Shown: positions 1 through 12,312 of the stretch, one piece after another
Layout of the letters: every line of letters starts with the position of its first letter
How positions within the stretch are numbered: the first letter of the stretch is position 1
Source: Leucocoprinus leucothites
Taxonomy: Eukaryota > Basidiomycota > Agaricomycetes > Agaricales > Agaricaceae
NCBI GenBank assembly: GCA_013368445.1
Contig: JAACJO010000014.1
Location: 887,347 to 951,346 of the forward strand
DNA: 64,000 nucleotides
Reading direction: 5' to 3'
Translations under genes and position numbers: made by a program
Notes under the pieces: model-generated
Told to the model about the DNA's origin: nothing
Database searches by the model: none
Seen by the model: only the letters and a program-made list of their open reading frames with translations

Positions 1-2556
1 CCGAAGGTTTCCTCTGCTGCTGCTGATGTCCCACAGTTGGCGTCGACACACGAGGCGTACCCGACGCAATACCACCATTCGATGACGTCAAATTCGCCAA
101 CAAAGCCTCCCTCTTCTTCCTCTCTCTCTCCTCCCTCTCCCTCTTCTTCCTATCCTCAAGCTCCTTCATAACCGCTCTACAAACCAACCCCTCATCATCA
201 AACACCACTCTAATCAAAGCCTCCCCACTCCCATCATCCGCATTCCCATCCTCTCCAGGCTTTGATGATGGTTGTTTCACTCCGAGAACAACACCCGGCA
301 GTCCGCCTTTCCGCCCATTTTCCTTTTCCACGCAACGTTTGGCTTCTTCGTGAGAGGAGTATTTGATGAGGACGATACCGAGTGCGGAACCGTTTTCTTT
401 GTCGATTTGGGGCTCGACGGACATGAGCGGACCGTAGTGTGAGTAGTGCCGTTTGATGGCGGATGTGGGTGTGAGTGGGGGAATGTTGGTGATTAGGACG
501 GAAGTTGGAGGTTGTGGACCTAGAGAGTTGCTGTCGAACTGTAATAAATGAGTAAAAAGGCTGACAAGTATTTGAAAATGATGACGAACGTACCTCATAG
601 CGGACATCAATAAACTCCTTCTTCATCGCCTTTGTCTGTTGTTTCTGCTGCAAACTCTCCTCTTTCCCATCTTTCTCTCGTCTCCTCGGATCCCTAACTT
701 CAGCAACCTCTTCCTCCCTAACCGTCTTCACCTCTGCACTCTCCCCATCCGCACCGATTCCACTCCCAAGCAAAGCAACATCCTCATCCCAAATCTTTCC
801 CTCAATCCTAATAAACGCCTCCTTCCTCTCTCCACTCACCTTCACCACCCGCTCTTTATAATACCCCTCCACACCCGCAGCAGCTTTTTTCTTCGCATGC
901 TCAATTAGAGATTTATAATAGTTTGCTCTTTGCCACGGTGTCGATGATGATGTTGATGATGACGAAGGCGGCTGATGGTGATGGTGATGGGAAGATGATG
1001 ATGCGTGGGTGGACGATACAGAGGAAGCGGAAGGTAGACATTCGGATGTACCGTCCCACAGCACTTTGTAGTCCCGGTACTCTGGATACGGAGGATACTC
1101 GGATCGAGGTGGCGGCCAAGAAGGCAACGGTGGTAAAGAGTAAAGTTTTGGTGGGGATGGTGAACGCGCAGGGGGTGGTGTAGGTTCACATACTATAGGT
1201 GTCGGTTCGGGCGGTGGCGGTGAAAAGCGTGTGGGTTTTAATGATGATGACGAAGGATCTCGTGGCAATGCAGACAAAGGTACTACAGGCGTCACTGACG
1301 CTGAAGGAGGGGGTGGCGTAGGCTTCACCCTCTCAGCTGACGCTCTCGATACTGGTCTCGACGGCTCACTCGATTCGTCAACCACCACCACCAGTGAAGG
1401 CGGCACCTTTGCTTCAAACGAAAACCTTCTCTTGCTCAACACTGACACTGGCAATATTCTATCATCGTCATCAGCATCAGCATCAGGGGGTGGAGGTAAT
1501 TGCGGTGTTGGAGGCGGATCTGAGGGCGGAGGAGGTGGTTTCGGAACCAAGGATATCGATATAGGCTCTTTTTTCTCAGGCAAAAGTGTTGGCGGAGGCG
1601 GTGAAGGTGCCGGTGCTAATTTCGATATTGTGAGTGGTGGTAAAGCTGTGAGCTGCGGTAAGGGTGGGGGTGGAGGTTGAAATGGTTGCGGTTCTGTTGG
1701 AGGAGGTGGAGGAGGCGAAGGTGGAGATTCATTCGACGGCGGGGGTGGTGGTGGCGATGGTATTACAGGATCTGAGGGTATGGGTGGTGGTGGTGATTTA
1801 GGTTCCGCAGGGGGCGGGGCGACTGGCTGAGGGGGTGGTGGACCAGGCGGAGGAGGAGGAGGAGAATAAGATTTCTCAGTACTAGGAGGAAGTGGAGGAG
1901 GATCTCCTGGAGGCGCTGGAGGAGGATCACGGCTAGCGAGGGAACGTGGATTCAGCGGAACAGCTGATTTGCTGCCCAACGACAACTTTGCGTGTCCTGC
2001 AGGTGCTATAGGAATTGAAATGGCAGCGCGCGAGGGACCACTGGCGCTGGGAGCGCTGGGGGCAGCAGAGGAGGAATGATGGTCAAGCATGCTGATTCCA
2101 TTTGGCTGCGATTGAGACGACTGCCATCCCTGTAAAACAGAAAAAAAATCAAAAACGCAGTAAATACCTGTTCATTCCAAGAAAAACATGATGAATCACC
2201 CCAGAATCCGACTTGGCACTCTCCTGCTGTCGTGCTTTTCCATTTATTGATATTGGATGACGGGCGGATGAAGGCGAGCCTAGCGAGTGGCTGGAAATTG
2301 AACTTGACGTGCTTGGCTGCTGAGAAGAGTAATGTGCGTTCAAAAGCTGCCTAGGAGCTGCTGGAGGTGGTCTTGAGAGGCCATTTGTGAGGCTGCGTGG
2401 ACCAGTGGGGATGGAGGCAAAGCGGTTTGTGGGTGCTGGAGGTGAAGCTGTTGGCTGTGGACGATTTTGGTGTAAATGCTGTTGAGCAGTGGTAGAGCCT
2501 GGAGGAAGAGGGCCCCTGAGGGCGCGAGGACCAGTGGGAGGCGCCTTGCCCGACAT
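1..2556 (-). CDS. set1: Set1-like histone H3K4 methyltransferase, N-terminal part (runs off left edge)
   Basis: Only the N-terminal half is present; the catalytic SET domain would lie left of base 1. Exon 1 starts at the ATG at 2556 (MSGKAPPTGPRALR). A second long exon spans about 2090-594 and is joined to a third (538 to the edge) by a clear intron at 539-593 (GTACGT...TTACAG). The second exon carries a very proline-rich tract, then a motif NYYKSLIEHAKKKA. The third exon reads as an RNA-recognition fold (SVLITNIPPLTPTSAIKRHY, then SALGIVLIKY) followed by an acidic and Glu/Arg-rich stretch. This order, a tyrosine-rich motif followed by an RRM and a post-RRM segment, is that of fungal Set1, the COMPASS subunit that methylates histone H3 Lys4. 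The join between exons 1 and 2 (2090-2190) is uncertain: donors at GTGATT or GTATTT both allow frame-consistent splicing. Another RRM protein is possible because SET is not visible. Confidence 0.68.
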
Positions 2557-2798
2557 TCAACAGCCTGCTGCTGCACAGACCGAGTCCTTTCTCCTCCCTC
2601 GTTACTCCAGGAGTCACAGTGTTTGGTCTTGTGTGCCATTGTCATCATAAACAAACAAGTAATCAAATGAGGGCGCTAATTCAATATCATATGATCAATT
2701 ACCTCACATTCTCAGCTTATCTCCCTCTCTCCTAAGGCTACGCCCACTCCTGATACCCAACAGTCCTTCAGCTTCAATTCCATTTTATTTATCCGAAC

Positions 2799-3512
2799 AT
2801 GAATTCCACTACTATCTTTGCCTTCTTCCTCGTTCCTTTACTACTCGCATCATGCGCCTCGGAGTACCTACATCCACTATCCAACCTGAGAAATCTGTGA
2901 CTGAGAGTGCACTTCACCGACGCACAACCCCTTTCTTTCCTGATCAACCACCGTCTTGCCCTATTTGTGCCAAGGTGAGAGTCGGAAGGGAAAGAACGCT
3001 TCAAGATTCCAGAGTGGTGGTACTTTCTCCAGACTAATACCATTATCAGGACTACCCCAACATAAACAGCTGCGCCGAAGCCGCTCCGTCCTCCAAAACT
3101 TCACCAACGTCCGTCCCTCTCCCCTCCCTTCCCTTCTTCTCATATCACTCATCACCCAACGTAGATCATATTCAACCCCGGCGCATTCATCACCATCATC
3201 AAATGTGCCTGCACCGACACCTTCCAATCCGCCTTTCCCCAATGCGTAGACTGCTTCCTCAAAACAAACCAAGAAGCCGTTCTCAACACTCCCAATCTCC
3301 CGGCCGTTGTCGATGGAATGAGACAGGTCTGTGCATTGGAGAGTACGCTACTTGGTAATGTCTCCAATGTGAATGGTGAGACTACACCCAGTCATGCTCC
3401 GGCGCCTACAAAACCTGCGAGTGGTGCGGTTGTGCAGAAAGGCGAGGTGGGGAGGTGGGTGCTGAGTTTGGGTGTGACGCTTGTGCTTGGCTTGGGTTCG
3501 TTTTTGCTTTGA
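2799..3512 (+). CDS. Small secreted cysteine-rich protein, probably GPI-anchored (frame broken once)
   Basis: The ATG at 2799 opens a signal-peptide-like sequence (MNSTTIFAFFLVPLLLASCA). An intron at GTACCT...GAGAG would join it in frame to a segment ending PPSCPICAK before a GTGAGA donor. Later exons contain paired cysteines (CACTDTF, CVDCFLKTN) and finish with a hydrophobic tail (WVLSLGVTLVLGLGSFLL) with no basic residues after it, as in GPI-anchor signals. An intron at about 3111-3163 (GTCCGT...CGTAG) joins VLQNFTN to IIFNPGAF. Between NINSCAEAAP and VLQNFTN, near 3086, the frame must shift as if one base were missing, so the gene as printed is broken or contains an error. The layout resembles small secreted proteins of Agaricomycetes, likely at the cell surface; molecular function is unknown. 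Confidence 0.6.
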
Positions 3513-4980
3513 GGGACCTTTTTTGACGCTGGATTTTTTTTATCTCTCTCTCTTTACTTTGCTGATTACGACTTGATGACCTTGTAATGTCCTTGCTAAC
3601 GACCTTTTAACGACCTTTGAAATGAAACAGCTATCTTGGTTTCTGTACTTTCACGTCTCGGGCGCTTATCGGCATCAGAATGACCTCATCTTGCCTAAGA
3701 TTGGCGCTGACCCCTATGGCTGAAGTCACCTCAATAGTACTAGCGTTGCCGCCGCTCTCAGCAGTTACAAACAGAGGGACACCCCAGTGGAGAAGCAGGT
3801 TTGCAAACAAAGGTCGTAGAACAAAAACTTACATAGTCGTAGTACTCTCAGCTCTACTGCACAATACGCAGGAATTATCCTCAGATCCAATTCATCATTT
3901 CATAGAAAAATCAACCTTACAAAGTCTCACCCTGTGAGTACCGCCATGACACAATACACCCCCACCGCCTAGGACGAAGTACGCCAGGGGGGAAACATCA
4001 TAACAACGAACAGGATTGTACAGTCGTCGAAGACTCCTCAACGTTTAAAACTTTAACCGACTATTCAGGGACCTTGAACTCGTGACAACTGATTGTGACT
4101 GATACGTTCCCTCCGAGGGACCACCTTTTCTTCCAGAACCACCACCACCACACGCCCTCACAACCCAGAACTCGCCTTCTTTATCTATCACAACTCGCAC
4201 CACCCGCCACTTCTCTTTCACACACACACGATTTCCTCGAATTCGCCGCCACCCACACACCCACTCTTCTTCCAAAATCAGTCTTTGTTCGGACTGGCAC
4301 ACACCATATGATACCCTTGAGTCTTCTCGATGCACATTGAAAACACGGAAGGGACTAGAGTTACGGATCCGAAGTTAGACCTGAACTAACTCCATGAATT
4401 ATGCGTCGTACTTTGATCAGGAGGTTTACCTCTGCCCGCGAACAGGCATACGTCACTGAATGCGTGAACAATCAATAAGAATATAACCACACCGCCTAGC
4501 AGTCTACTCGCTCCAATGCCATCCTGTACGGGGGACACATATGGCTCACTGATATCATTCCTCCAATCACGATCCCATTCCCTTCATCTCTTTACTCAAC
4601 GGCGCCCGAACCCTCTCTCAACTTATCACTCTATACGCAATAGCATACATCCATCACAAAACTCCGCTCTTACTACTGACCAAAAGGTATGGTCATCAGG
4701 CAACCCCTCCACGCGGTCCCGAAGCCTCCCTCTCTTCCCTTGACAGAACAGCGGATCCATCATTGAATGAACTATCGACATAGACCGCCTTCTCGACATT
4801 CAAATATATCTATCACCAGTATTTTTGGCTCACCCACGAAACATCTGATACTCCCCCTCCCACTCCGCCGGGCCGCGTGTATGACGTGAAAGTAGTATAT
4901 AAGTAATTCATAGAAGTGGACCCACTTCTTATCGACTCCAAAGGCTCTCTTGTCGACCTATTGAATTTAGCGCTGTTGTC
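3513..4980. other. Intergenic stretch, no gene recognised
   Basis: About 1.47 kb between the small secreted protein and the GH127 gene. Short open frames on both strands are low-complexity (Ser/Thr/Pro-rich or Gly/Arg-rich) and show no splice-linked continuation. The last 150 bases probably hold the GH127 promoter, with a TATA-like stretch (agtatataagta) about 85 bases before its ATG. Confidence 0.5.
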
Positions 4981-7900
4981 ATGCAGTTCTTATCCGCTTT
5001 GCGATTATTGATTTTATCTGGAGCTTTGCTCGCTGTGGAGGGTCAAACTGGACGTAAGATTTGAACTGAATAATGGAATATGTTTTGGGATACTGACCTC
5101 TCTTTACTACGCAGTTGCTCCCAAGAAGTTCCTTACACTTCCTCTTGGCCAGGTCCGACCTTCAGGATGGCTTCTGAATCAAGTAATTATTTCCATTATT
5201 CAACTTGAGTGGCCCTTCTGATGAATTTTCTTTCCCGCTCAGTTGCAAATACAAATTAATGGTCTTGCCGGCCACGAGCACGAGTTCTACCACTGGTACG
5301 AACATTCTACTTTCGATTCCGTAACCCTACTTACTGATATACTCAGGATCTCGGATACCGATTGGACCGGTGGAACGCAAGCCTACTCTAATCTGGAAGA
5401 AGGTCAGCTCTTTCATTCTCAATCATTTCAATCCTTTACTGAGTTATCGGCTCAGCTGGAAGTTACTGGTTTGTACGTCAACCGATTTCCAAAAACATCC
5501 ATAAACCCAATACTTATCTCGACTTCTTCATAGAATGCCATGATCCCAAACGGCGTTCTCGTCAATCACACTGTCATCAATCAAAAGACCCTCGACTTCC
5601 TCGACTACGTTCTAGATCATCAAGATTCAACCGGTTGGCTTGGTCCCGAAGTAGGAACCAACAAACCTCGTTTCTTATGGGCTCGATACCCTTTCTTCTT
5701 CGGTGCTATTCAGTTGACGGAGGTTCATCCCGAGTTGACTGATAGAGTCGTCACTGCGATGCATAAATTTGTTGCTTTGGCGAATAAGATGCTTAAGAAT
5801 AATGGTGAGGGCGTTGAACCTTGGGCCGCGACCCGTTGGGAAGATTTTGTGGTTTCTCTGCAATGGTACGTGGTTTTATTTATATATATATATTCGTGGA
5901 TATGTACTCAATTTGCCTGCTAGGTTGTATGATAACCATCCCAATGGAAATGAGGACATTCTTATTGATACGATGAAGAGATTGAAGTGGACTGGTGTCC
6001 CTTGGGAGAAGGTCTTCTCCGAACAGGTAATTCATTGTCTTGCACCCTCTATGCTATCTGCTCCTGATAGTCCATTCTGTAGTACTTCCCGAAGACAGCT
6101 GGCGAGTACCTTAAAATGACCCGATGTTGGTGCAAAGGCTAATTATTCATGACACTTTAGTTGAACATACGCCAGTACGTATCTCACCTTTTCCTGAATC
6201 GCACGGCACCCCTGATTTCTCGAACAGAATCCATTCAACCTACCGTTGACGGTAAATCTCGCACTTCCTTTTAAGGCAGTACGGCTAAGATATCATATCA
6301 GTGGCATGGTGTAAACGTTGCAGAAGGTCTCAAGGCCCTCCCGACGACATTCCGCTTTACTCACAATCAAACTGGTGTGTAATCTACTAGACTTACGCCC
6401 ACGCCATCCTAAAGAACCTAGATCTCGACGTTGCTAGCAGGGGTTGGGACTTGTTATTCCAGTACCACGGTCGACCCTCTGGTATCTATGCTGCAGATGA
6501 GTATCTAGCTGGTCAAGAGGCCATAAGAGGGTATGAAAGTCTACCTTGGTTTTCAATTCGAATCTCATACCTTTTCGTCAGAACCGAACTCTGTCTCGTC
6601 GTGGTATGTTTATGTCATCTAGTTTCCTCTGAAAAAGCGTAAATTTTTTATTGCCCCTGTTGAAAGGAAACCATGTTTTCGTGAGTTTCTCGCTGAATTC
6701 GGGCCTGTTTGACAAAGCCATTGATATATACACCAGCGGATCATATCTTTACCAAATCATCGGAGATCCCAAGTTTGCCGATAGGGTGAGTCTGAATATG
6801 ACCATCGTGTGATTACCTTCTTTAAGCTTCGTAACAGATTGAGAGAATCACCTATAATGCACTTCCAGCGACATTGACCGGAGGTGGGTTTATCATTAAT
6901 AGTATTTGTTTGCTCTTGCTCATAGAAGGGCAGACATGTGGAGTCGGCAATATCTCCAGCAACAGAATCAGATCGCTTCCAAGAACATGAACCCGTGAGC
7001 CTTTGAGCTTATCGATATAGTTTAAAGATCTCCGCAGGCTAAACTACCCTTTAGAAATCCATTCCCGAACGATGGGTAAGTAGCGGATTTCTGGTTAGGG
7101 TATATTAATTAATCTGCTTTTCATAGCGCTTATTCGAACGTCTTTGGACTTGAACCCAACTACCCGTGAGTGTGCTGCTATATTACTCACGGCACCGTGG
7201 TCCACTGTTCTCAATTCCATTCCCGCAGTTGCTGCACAGTCAACTTCCCCAGGGGTGGCCCAAATTTGTCTCAAACGCCTTCCTCACGACGCCTGACCAG
7301 AAGTCCCTCGTGCACTTGTACCTCGGTCCATTTGCGACGACGACTACCCTGGCATCAGGTACTAAACCATATCCCGAGGCTAGCTTCCGATGGTTTTAAC
7401 TAATTTGAGCGTCCTAGGTAACAAGGTTTCCGTTAATGTCGACACCCTCTATCCTTTCAGCGATACATTGACGACTACGGTCACTGCTTCCTCGGCGTTC
7501 ACATACTACGTCCGAATTCCCAGTTGGGTCTCTGGAGGGACAATCGCGATTAACGGCGGATCTGCGAAAGCTGTTAATCCTTCCAATGGCCTACAGGCTG
7601 TCTCCATTCCTGCTGGTACGACTAAATTCGTACTTAATTTACCCGCCAAGATCACCACTGGTACGTTCTGATGCATTTGACGCCTGCGCATCCATTAATG
7701 AAATACACCTTGCATAGAGAGCCGTCCTCATGGATCCGTCGCCGTGCATCGTGGACCCTTTAACTTTGCCTTTGATAGTAAGCAACATTCTTCTGTACAT
7801 AATCAGCTACATACCGTTCTCACGTTTTACCTCTCAGTTCCAAGAAGCCAGAAGGTCCTTGCACGGAACTCTCAGCAGTCGCTCGCAGTCGACTTGGAAT

Positions 7901-8229
7901 TCGACGCATCTGGCGCTTGGCAGTATGCTATTGACCCCAGCACCTTGCAGTTCCACACAACTTCACCCTCTTCGCTACCGAGCCCTGTCTTTGATTCTGG
8001 CAAGTCTCCCTTGAGCATCACGGTCACCGCGTGCCCAATCAGCTGGTCGACTGCCGGTGACACGTTTGCTGCATCCCCTCCGACCAATCCCTCGTGTACT
8101 GGTCGCAACACAACGTTGACCCTTACACCCCTTGGCGTGAGTAGCTCATGTTTGCGAGATGAAAGCTTACTGACAGTGCTACCGTAGACTACGAAGTTAA
8201 GGATCAGCGAGTTCCCAGTGATGGCCTAA
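4981..8229 (+). CDS. Secreted GH127 (DUF1680) family glycoside hydrolase, multi-exon, one frame break
   Basis: The ATG at 4981 begins a signal peptide (MQFLSALRLLILSGALLAVE). More than fifteen short exons assemble by GT-AG (one GC-AG) splicing into a protein of roughly 600 residues. Its segments include GGTQAYSNLEE, YWFNAMIPNGVLVN, WARYPFFFGAIQLTE, GVNVAEGLKALPTTFR, GSYLYQIIGDPKFADR and, late in the catalytic domain, the paired-cysteine motif CCTVNFP followed by QGWPKF. In characterised GH127 beta-L-arabinofuranosidases, cysteines of this region bind zinc and supply the nucleophile, so an extracellular role on plant arabinosyl glycans is inferred. A beta-rich C-terminal region ends at the TAA at 8227-8229. 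At about 7250, CCTVNFP and QGWPKF lie in different frames, as if one C of a C run were missing. Everything else splices in frame. Its last exons are duplicated at 11.6-12.2 kb. Confidence 0.78.
6102..6160 (+). other. GC-AG intron in the GH127 gene
   Basis: The frame joins YFPKTA to VEHTP only if the intron starts at GC (donor G|GCGAGT) and ends at CACTTTAG; no GT donor nearby keeps the frame. Confidence 0.55.
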
Positions 8230-11200
8230 TGCTATTCTACATAAAGTTACAAGATGTGGTCGTGCGTTATGATCAGAATTTTACCAAATTGAACATGTAC
8301 TTGTCGTAGAGGAGTCGTAACAGAAATAACCGAAACGTACGCCAAATTCTCGTAAGAGGTTGGAGTAGCGTGTGTTATACCCAGCTATCGTTCAGCTTAT
8401 CGGTTATCCCTTCCTCGTAGTCATCCCTCATAGTCCGATCCATAACATGTCTCGCCTTTGTTTCACGAATCTGCTTCCTGTGCCACCATCTGCGCCACAG
8501 TAACATGGGCCAGGCTAGACGCTGATAGAAAGGTTTGTCGCGGAAAAGATACCGGCTTTGAAACGCGATGATGACCCAAGCGGTCAAGATGGTGAGAGGC
8601 ACTGCGAGTGCCACATAATAAGGTAGAGTACCGTTCGTGTCAGGAGCTATTTCTTTTGTGTTCATCCCAAATAATCCCTAGGGATTTTACGGGTGTCAGT
8701 AACGATACAGGAACGAAAAAGGATACCTACAGCCACAAATGAAGGAGGAAGAAAAACCATGGTGAGATATGCGATCTGCTTCATCTGACGAGTAATGGTC
8801 AGAAGCGGGATGAGAACGGCAGAGAAACCATACAGCGGCACTGTCCCTCATAGACGCTTCAGTCATTTCCTTCATGTATTTGTTGTCTGTGATGTTGACA
8901 CTGCAGAATACCTATGGGCAGTCGTTATTCAGGATCATTCTCCGGAAGGTAAAATCGACATACGAGGTTCATCACGTTCTTCAGCCGTGATTCCTGCATC
9001 CTCAGGTCCTTGGTCAGCCGGTCAATCTCGAGGATCAGATTATCGCATTCGCGTTCCAGAAACCGGCTACCAAGCTCTTTCTCGGACTGGGATACTTTGT
9101 CGAACTGGTCTTCCTTCTCGAACTGCCCTACCTGGTAGGGCTGATCGAACTCGTCGGACGCCATCGCTGGGTTTTTGTGCTTGCGAATAAATTCAACGGT
9201 TCTACCGAGATCATCCAGGAGGGAGGTGTAATAGAGCTGATGGGCTCGAACGATATGAAGTTCCTGGTTCATTTCCCATCTTCCAGTGTCGATAACTTTG
9301 GATTCCTGTTCGCTTCTTCAGAAAAATCACACTTTTTGAAACACAAGGTAGTACAGACCAGTCGACATATGTGATTGTATAGGTGTTCCAACGCTTGATC
9401 CCATGAGTATATTGCGTGCCAAAGAAAGACGAGGAGCAGGAGGGTGGGGTCCCGGGATTGTTGAAACATCTTCTGCCAATAGACGCTTTGGCCTGCATGA
9501 CAAGCATTGACCAGTCTATCTCGCGAGGACAATGCAGAAGGCTTACCGGCGAACCGAATCCTATCATGAAGTTGCTCCGCTCCTGTCGTAGGCAAATCCA
9601 TATCCGGATGGTAGGAAATAATGGTGTTTCCTTTGATGTTGCGGATGACATGTACCGAGAGCAAGTCCAGGCACAAATACCGCTCAGCTGGACAAGAAGG
9701 TATAGTCAATGTTTGATGACGAGATGGAACTTCGGAGAGCTCGCACAATAACGGAGTTTCAAGGGAGTTCTCGTGTTAATGGCCTCCTCGACTGAAGTTG
9801 GCCGTTGAGATACATTAAGATATCAAGTAAGACCTCACGCACATAGGGTAGACTCAGGGACATTCGCGGTTTCGGTTGTTGAAATCGATTTCTTTGAGAA
9901 ACTGGCGGGGTCAGAGTACGACCGAGTGATGGCTTTGTGGTACGGCATCTCGTCAAAGGAAACGGAGCGTAGAAATGTCAGAGTAACTGTGATACCTGTG
10001 TAGAGATCAATATTCTGAAAGAAGTATACTAAAGTTCGGGGACGCGCACTATCACCCTTTCCTGGACGTAAATCTGCCTGAAACCGGGATGGAATCCAGT
10101 TCAGAGAGGAAGAGAAGAAGAAAGGCTCGATATTAAACCTGTAGTAAAAGATTAGAAAAGGATATTATTCAGCAAGAGGCACACCTTGTCCCCAGCATCT
10201 GGAGCATAGTGCCAGAGAGGCTTTCGACAAAAATAGCTCTTGTCCTGGATGAAGCCGAGCGCTTTACGAACGCTTTAATATTAGCCTTATGCTTGAAAAC
10301 GGCGAAACTCACCTTGATATCCAGCAGTGTTTTCCAAGTGTCCTCCGCCTCCCTCGGCTTTGCCACGAGCTTCTCCGCGTCTTTAAAATGTCCGTTCTCA
10401 TCGACATCGATATAATAGGAGACACAGTTCTTGTTTTGCTGCCGTTCAATTGCTTCAAATATTTTACTTTTTTTCACCTGAGTATGCGTCCAGTTCGGGT
10501 AGAGTGACTGAGGATAGTTCTTCCAGTACTGGTTGTTGCAATCTCTGTGGGTACAAATGGGAGGAATGGTTGGTCCACCATTCTTCATGAGCTTCTGTTG
10601 CTCTTGAGTAATGCCTATATCTAGAGTTAGGTTCCAATTAAATCACTTCGAGTGAAACTGCCCACCATCATCAATGTCGATCCATGGCCAAGGGGCCGAT
10701 GGTGCTGCATGGCGGAAGGAGGGGGACGACATGGTGGCGCCACGCGAATCTTCTATCCTTGCAAGTGGCACTCCGGCCGTGATAGGGTCAGTCATCATGT
10801 AGGGTACAGAGACTTAAGGGAAGGAGGAGAAAGGTGCTAAGGGCCTAAGTTATTAGTGAGCCAGCCTTTATGCGTTTGGATAGACGCCACATTGCTCATG
10901 TATGATTGCCAGCGACTTCAAGTCAGCACACAGCGCTGGTGCGGGAAGTGCCTTCGTCGAGGTATAAACTTCTGACCTATGGTTACATTGAGTTTGCGAG
11001 CTGAAGCGGCTAATTCGGTATGCTGTAGTCGGCCGGGCTCATATTACTCCCGAATGCGTCCCTCGAGAAACGCCAGTACACGTTGTGGTCGGGAGGGTCG
11101 TGTGCCGGTGGTAGATATCCTACGGTCGCTGTGCTTTGAGACTGGAGATGCACAGAGAAGAGTGCTACGATCAATTGCATCATGTTGTGTTCGTTATTGT

Positions 11201-11590
11201 GCCGTCGGGGCGTAGCCTTGCGCTGTCAAGGCGGGACACTGAAGTGTTCAGGACCAAAAGAGGAAATTAATGTTCCCTAAATATCAGCCACCAACTTCAA
11301 CCTCGTTCTGGTCGGGGCGGGTCACCAATTCTGAAATAGAAATTTCAGGAAAGATCGGGCATTGTTGGTGCTCAAAGCAAGCCTCGACTTTAGGCCTTGA
11401 CGCTTGAAGCTTGAAGGCCCGAGGCATGGCAGCAGCAATTGTTCATGATGCCTACGTGCCATCGAAGTGATTTGACTGAAACATTGACTCGAACCCCTGG
11501 ACCTTCAGTAGTACCGAAGCGCCTCGATCGACGGGGGTACGTATTCTCCCACTGCTTTATGCTATCTTCACAGTCAATATCAGTTGAGCC
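7660..11590. repeat. Tandem segmental duplication I, left unit (GH127 3' end + CorA-like copy A + flank)
   Basis: This stretch is repeated in the same order and orientation from about 11598 to 15600. Matching landmarks include the GH127 intron (tgcgttctgatgcatt versus acgttctgatgcattt), the GH127 tail, all exons of CorA copy A, and more than 500 bases of noncoding DNA upstream of it (for example tttggatagacgcc near 10880 and 14782). Offset between units is about 3.9 kb. Identity looks high but was judged by eye. Confidence 0.8.
8375..10798 (-). CDS. CorA-like (GMN-motif) membrane protein, copy A
   Basis: A multi-exon minus-strand gene. Start at 10798 (MMTDPITAGVP), a start position shared with other copies. 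Exon 1 ends in HAAPSAPWPW plus an acidic stretch, a signature of all five paralogs. Exon 2 holds CTHRDC and NYPQSLYPNWTHTQVKKSKI. Following exons contain FVESLSGTMLQMLG, FNIEPFFFSSSLNWIPSRF, YHPDMDLPTT, SVYWQKMFQQSRDPTLLLL, HIVRAHQLYYTSLL and RLKNVMNLV. The C-terminus has a helix starting MKQIAYL, then the CorA signature GMN at the start of the last exon (GMNTKEIAPDTNGTLPYYVA) and a second helix, ending at 8375. GMN after the first of two terminal helices is the selectivity-loop motif of CorA/Mrs2/Alr magnesium channels, so cation transport is likely, though the long N-terminal region is unlike bacterial CorA. Duplicated as copy B. Confidence 0.72.
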
Positions 11591-11597
11591 CGCACTA
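10799..11597. other. Duplicated intergenic DNA upstream of copy A
   Basis: No gene recognised. Most of this stretch reappears at about 14700-15590, diverged by substitutions and small indels. On the minus strand near 11490 and 15570 both copies keep a pol III box-B-like word (GTTCGAGTC and GTTCGAATC), but no tRNA cloverleaf folds around either. Confidence 0.5.
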
Positions 11598-12164
11598 GTG
11601 CGTTCTGATGCATTCGAGACTTGCCTACCCTTCAATGAACTAACATCTTCGATAGGGTCGTCCTCCGAATGGGTCGTAGCCGTGCATCGTGGACAAATTG
11701 CCTTTGATAGTGAGCAACATTCTTCTGTACATAATCAGCTACGTACCGTTCTCACATTCTATTCCTCAGTTCCAAGGACCCAGAAGGTCCTTGCTCGAAA
11801 TTCCGAGCAGTCGTTTGGAGTCCATCTGGAATTCGACGCAGCTGGCGCTTGGCAATATGCTATTGACCCCAACGCCCCACAGATCCTCACAACATCACCA
11901 TCTTCACTACCAAACCCCATCTTGGACTCTGGCAAGTCTCCCTTGAGCATCACGGTCACCACATGCCCAATCGGCTGGTCGACTGCCGGTGACACATTTA
12001 CTGCATCCCCCTCCGGCCAAGTCCTCATGCACTGGACGCGACACAACGTTGACCCTTACACCCCTTGGCATGAGTAGCTTGTGTCTGCGAAATACCAGCC
12101 TTATTGACGAAGACCATTGTAGATTACGAAGTTAAGGATCAGGGAGTTCCCAGTAACGGCCTAA
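11598..12164 (+). pseudogene. 5'-truncated GH127 remnant
   Basis: This is a copy of the last three or so exons of the GH127 gene at 4981-8229. It carries VAVHRG, then VLARNSEQSFGVHLEFDAAG, then AWQYAIDPNAPQ and SPLSITVTTCPIGWSTAGDT, and ends at the TAA at 12162-12164. The conserved CTGRN segment is disturbed (CMHWTRHN in the open frame), and there is no signal peptide, catalytic domain or promoter. It is a passenger of the tandem duplication and cannot encode an active enzyme. Confidence 0.85.
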
Positions 12165-12312
12165 TGCTATTCTACATAAGGTTATAAAATGTGCTTGTGC
12201 GTTATGATCAGAATTCTACCAAAGTGAACAATGTACTTGTCGTAGGGGAGTCGTAACAGAAATATAACAAAAACGTGCGTCAAATTCTCGTCAGGGGCTG
12301 GAGTAGCGCGTG

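Noticed and set aside
1231..1680. 149-codon plus-strand frame rich in Gly and Ser
   Set aside because: It is the antisense of the proline-rich exon of the Set1-like gene.
4045..4340. Overlapping open frames on both strands at 4.0-4.3 kb
   Set aside because: Low-complexity composition, no splice-linked exons and no recognisable family.
11480..11560. A possible tRNA on the minus strand (stem CTTCG/TGAAG with a 7-base loop followed by GGGGTTCGAGTC)
   Set aside because: The T arm does not pair (AGGGG against CAATG), no acceptor stem or D arm is found, and the duplicate copy near 15570 does not keep the stem.
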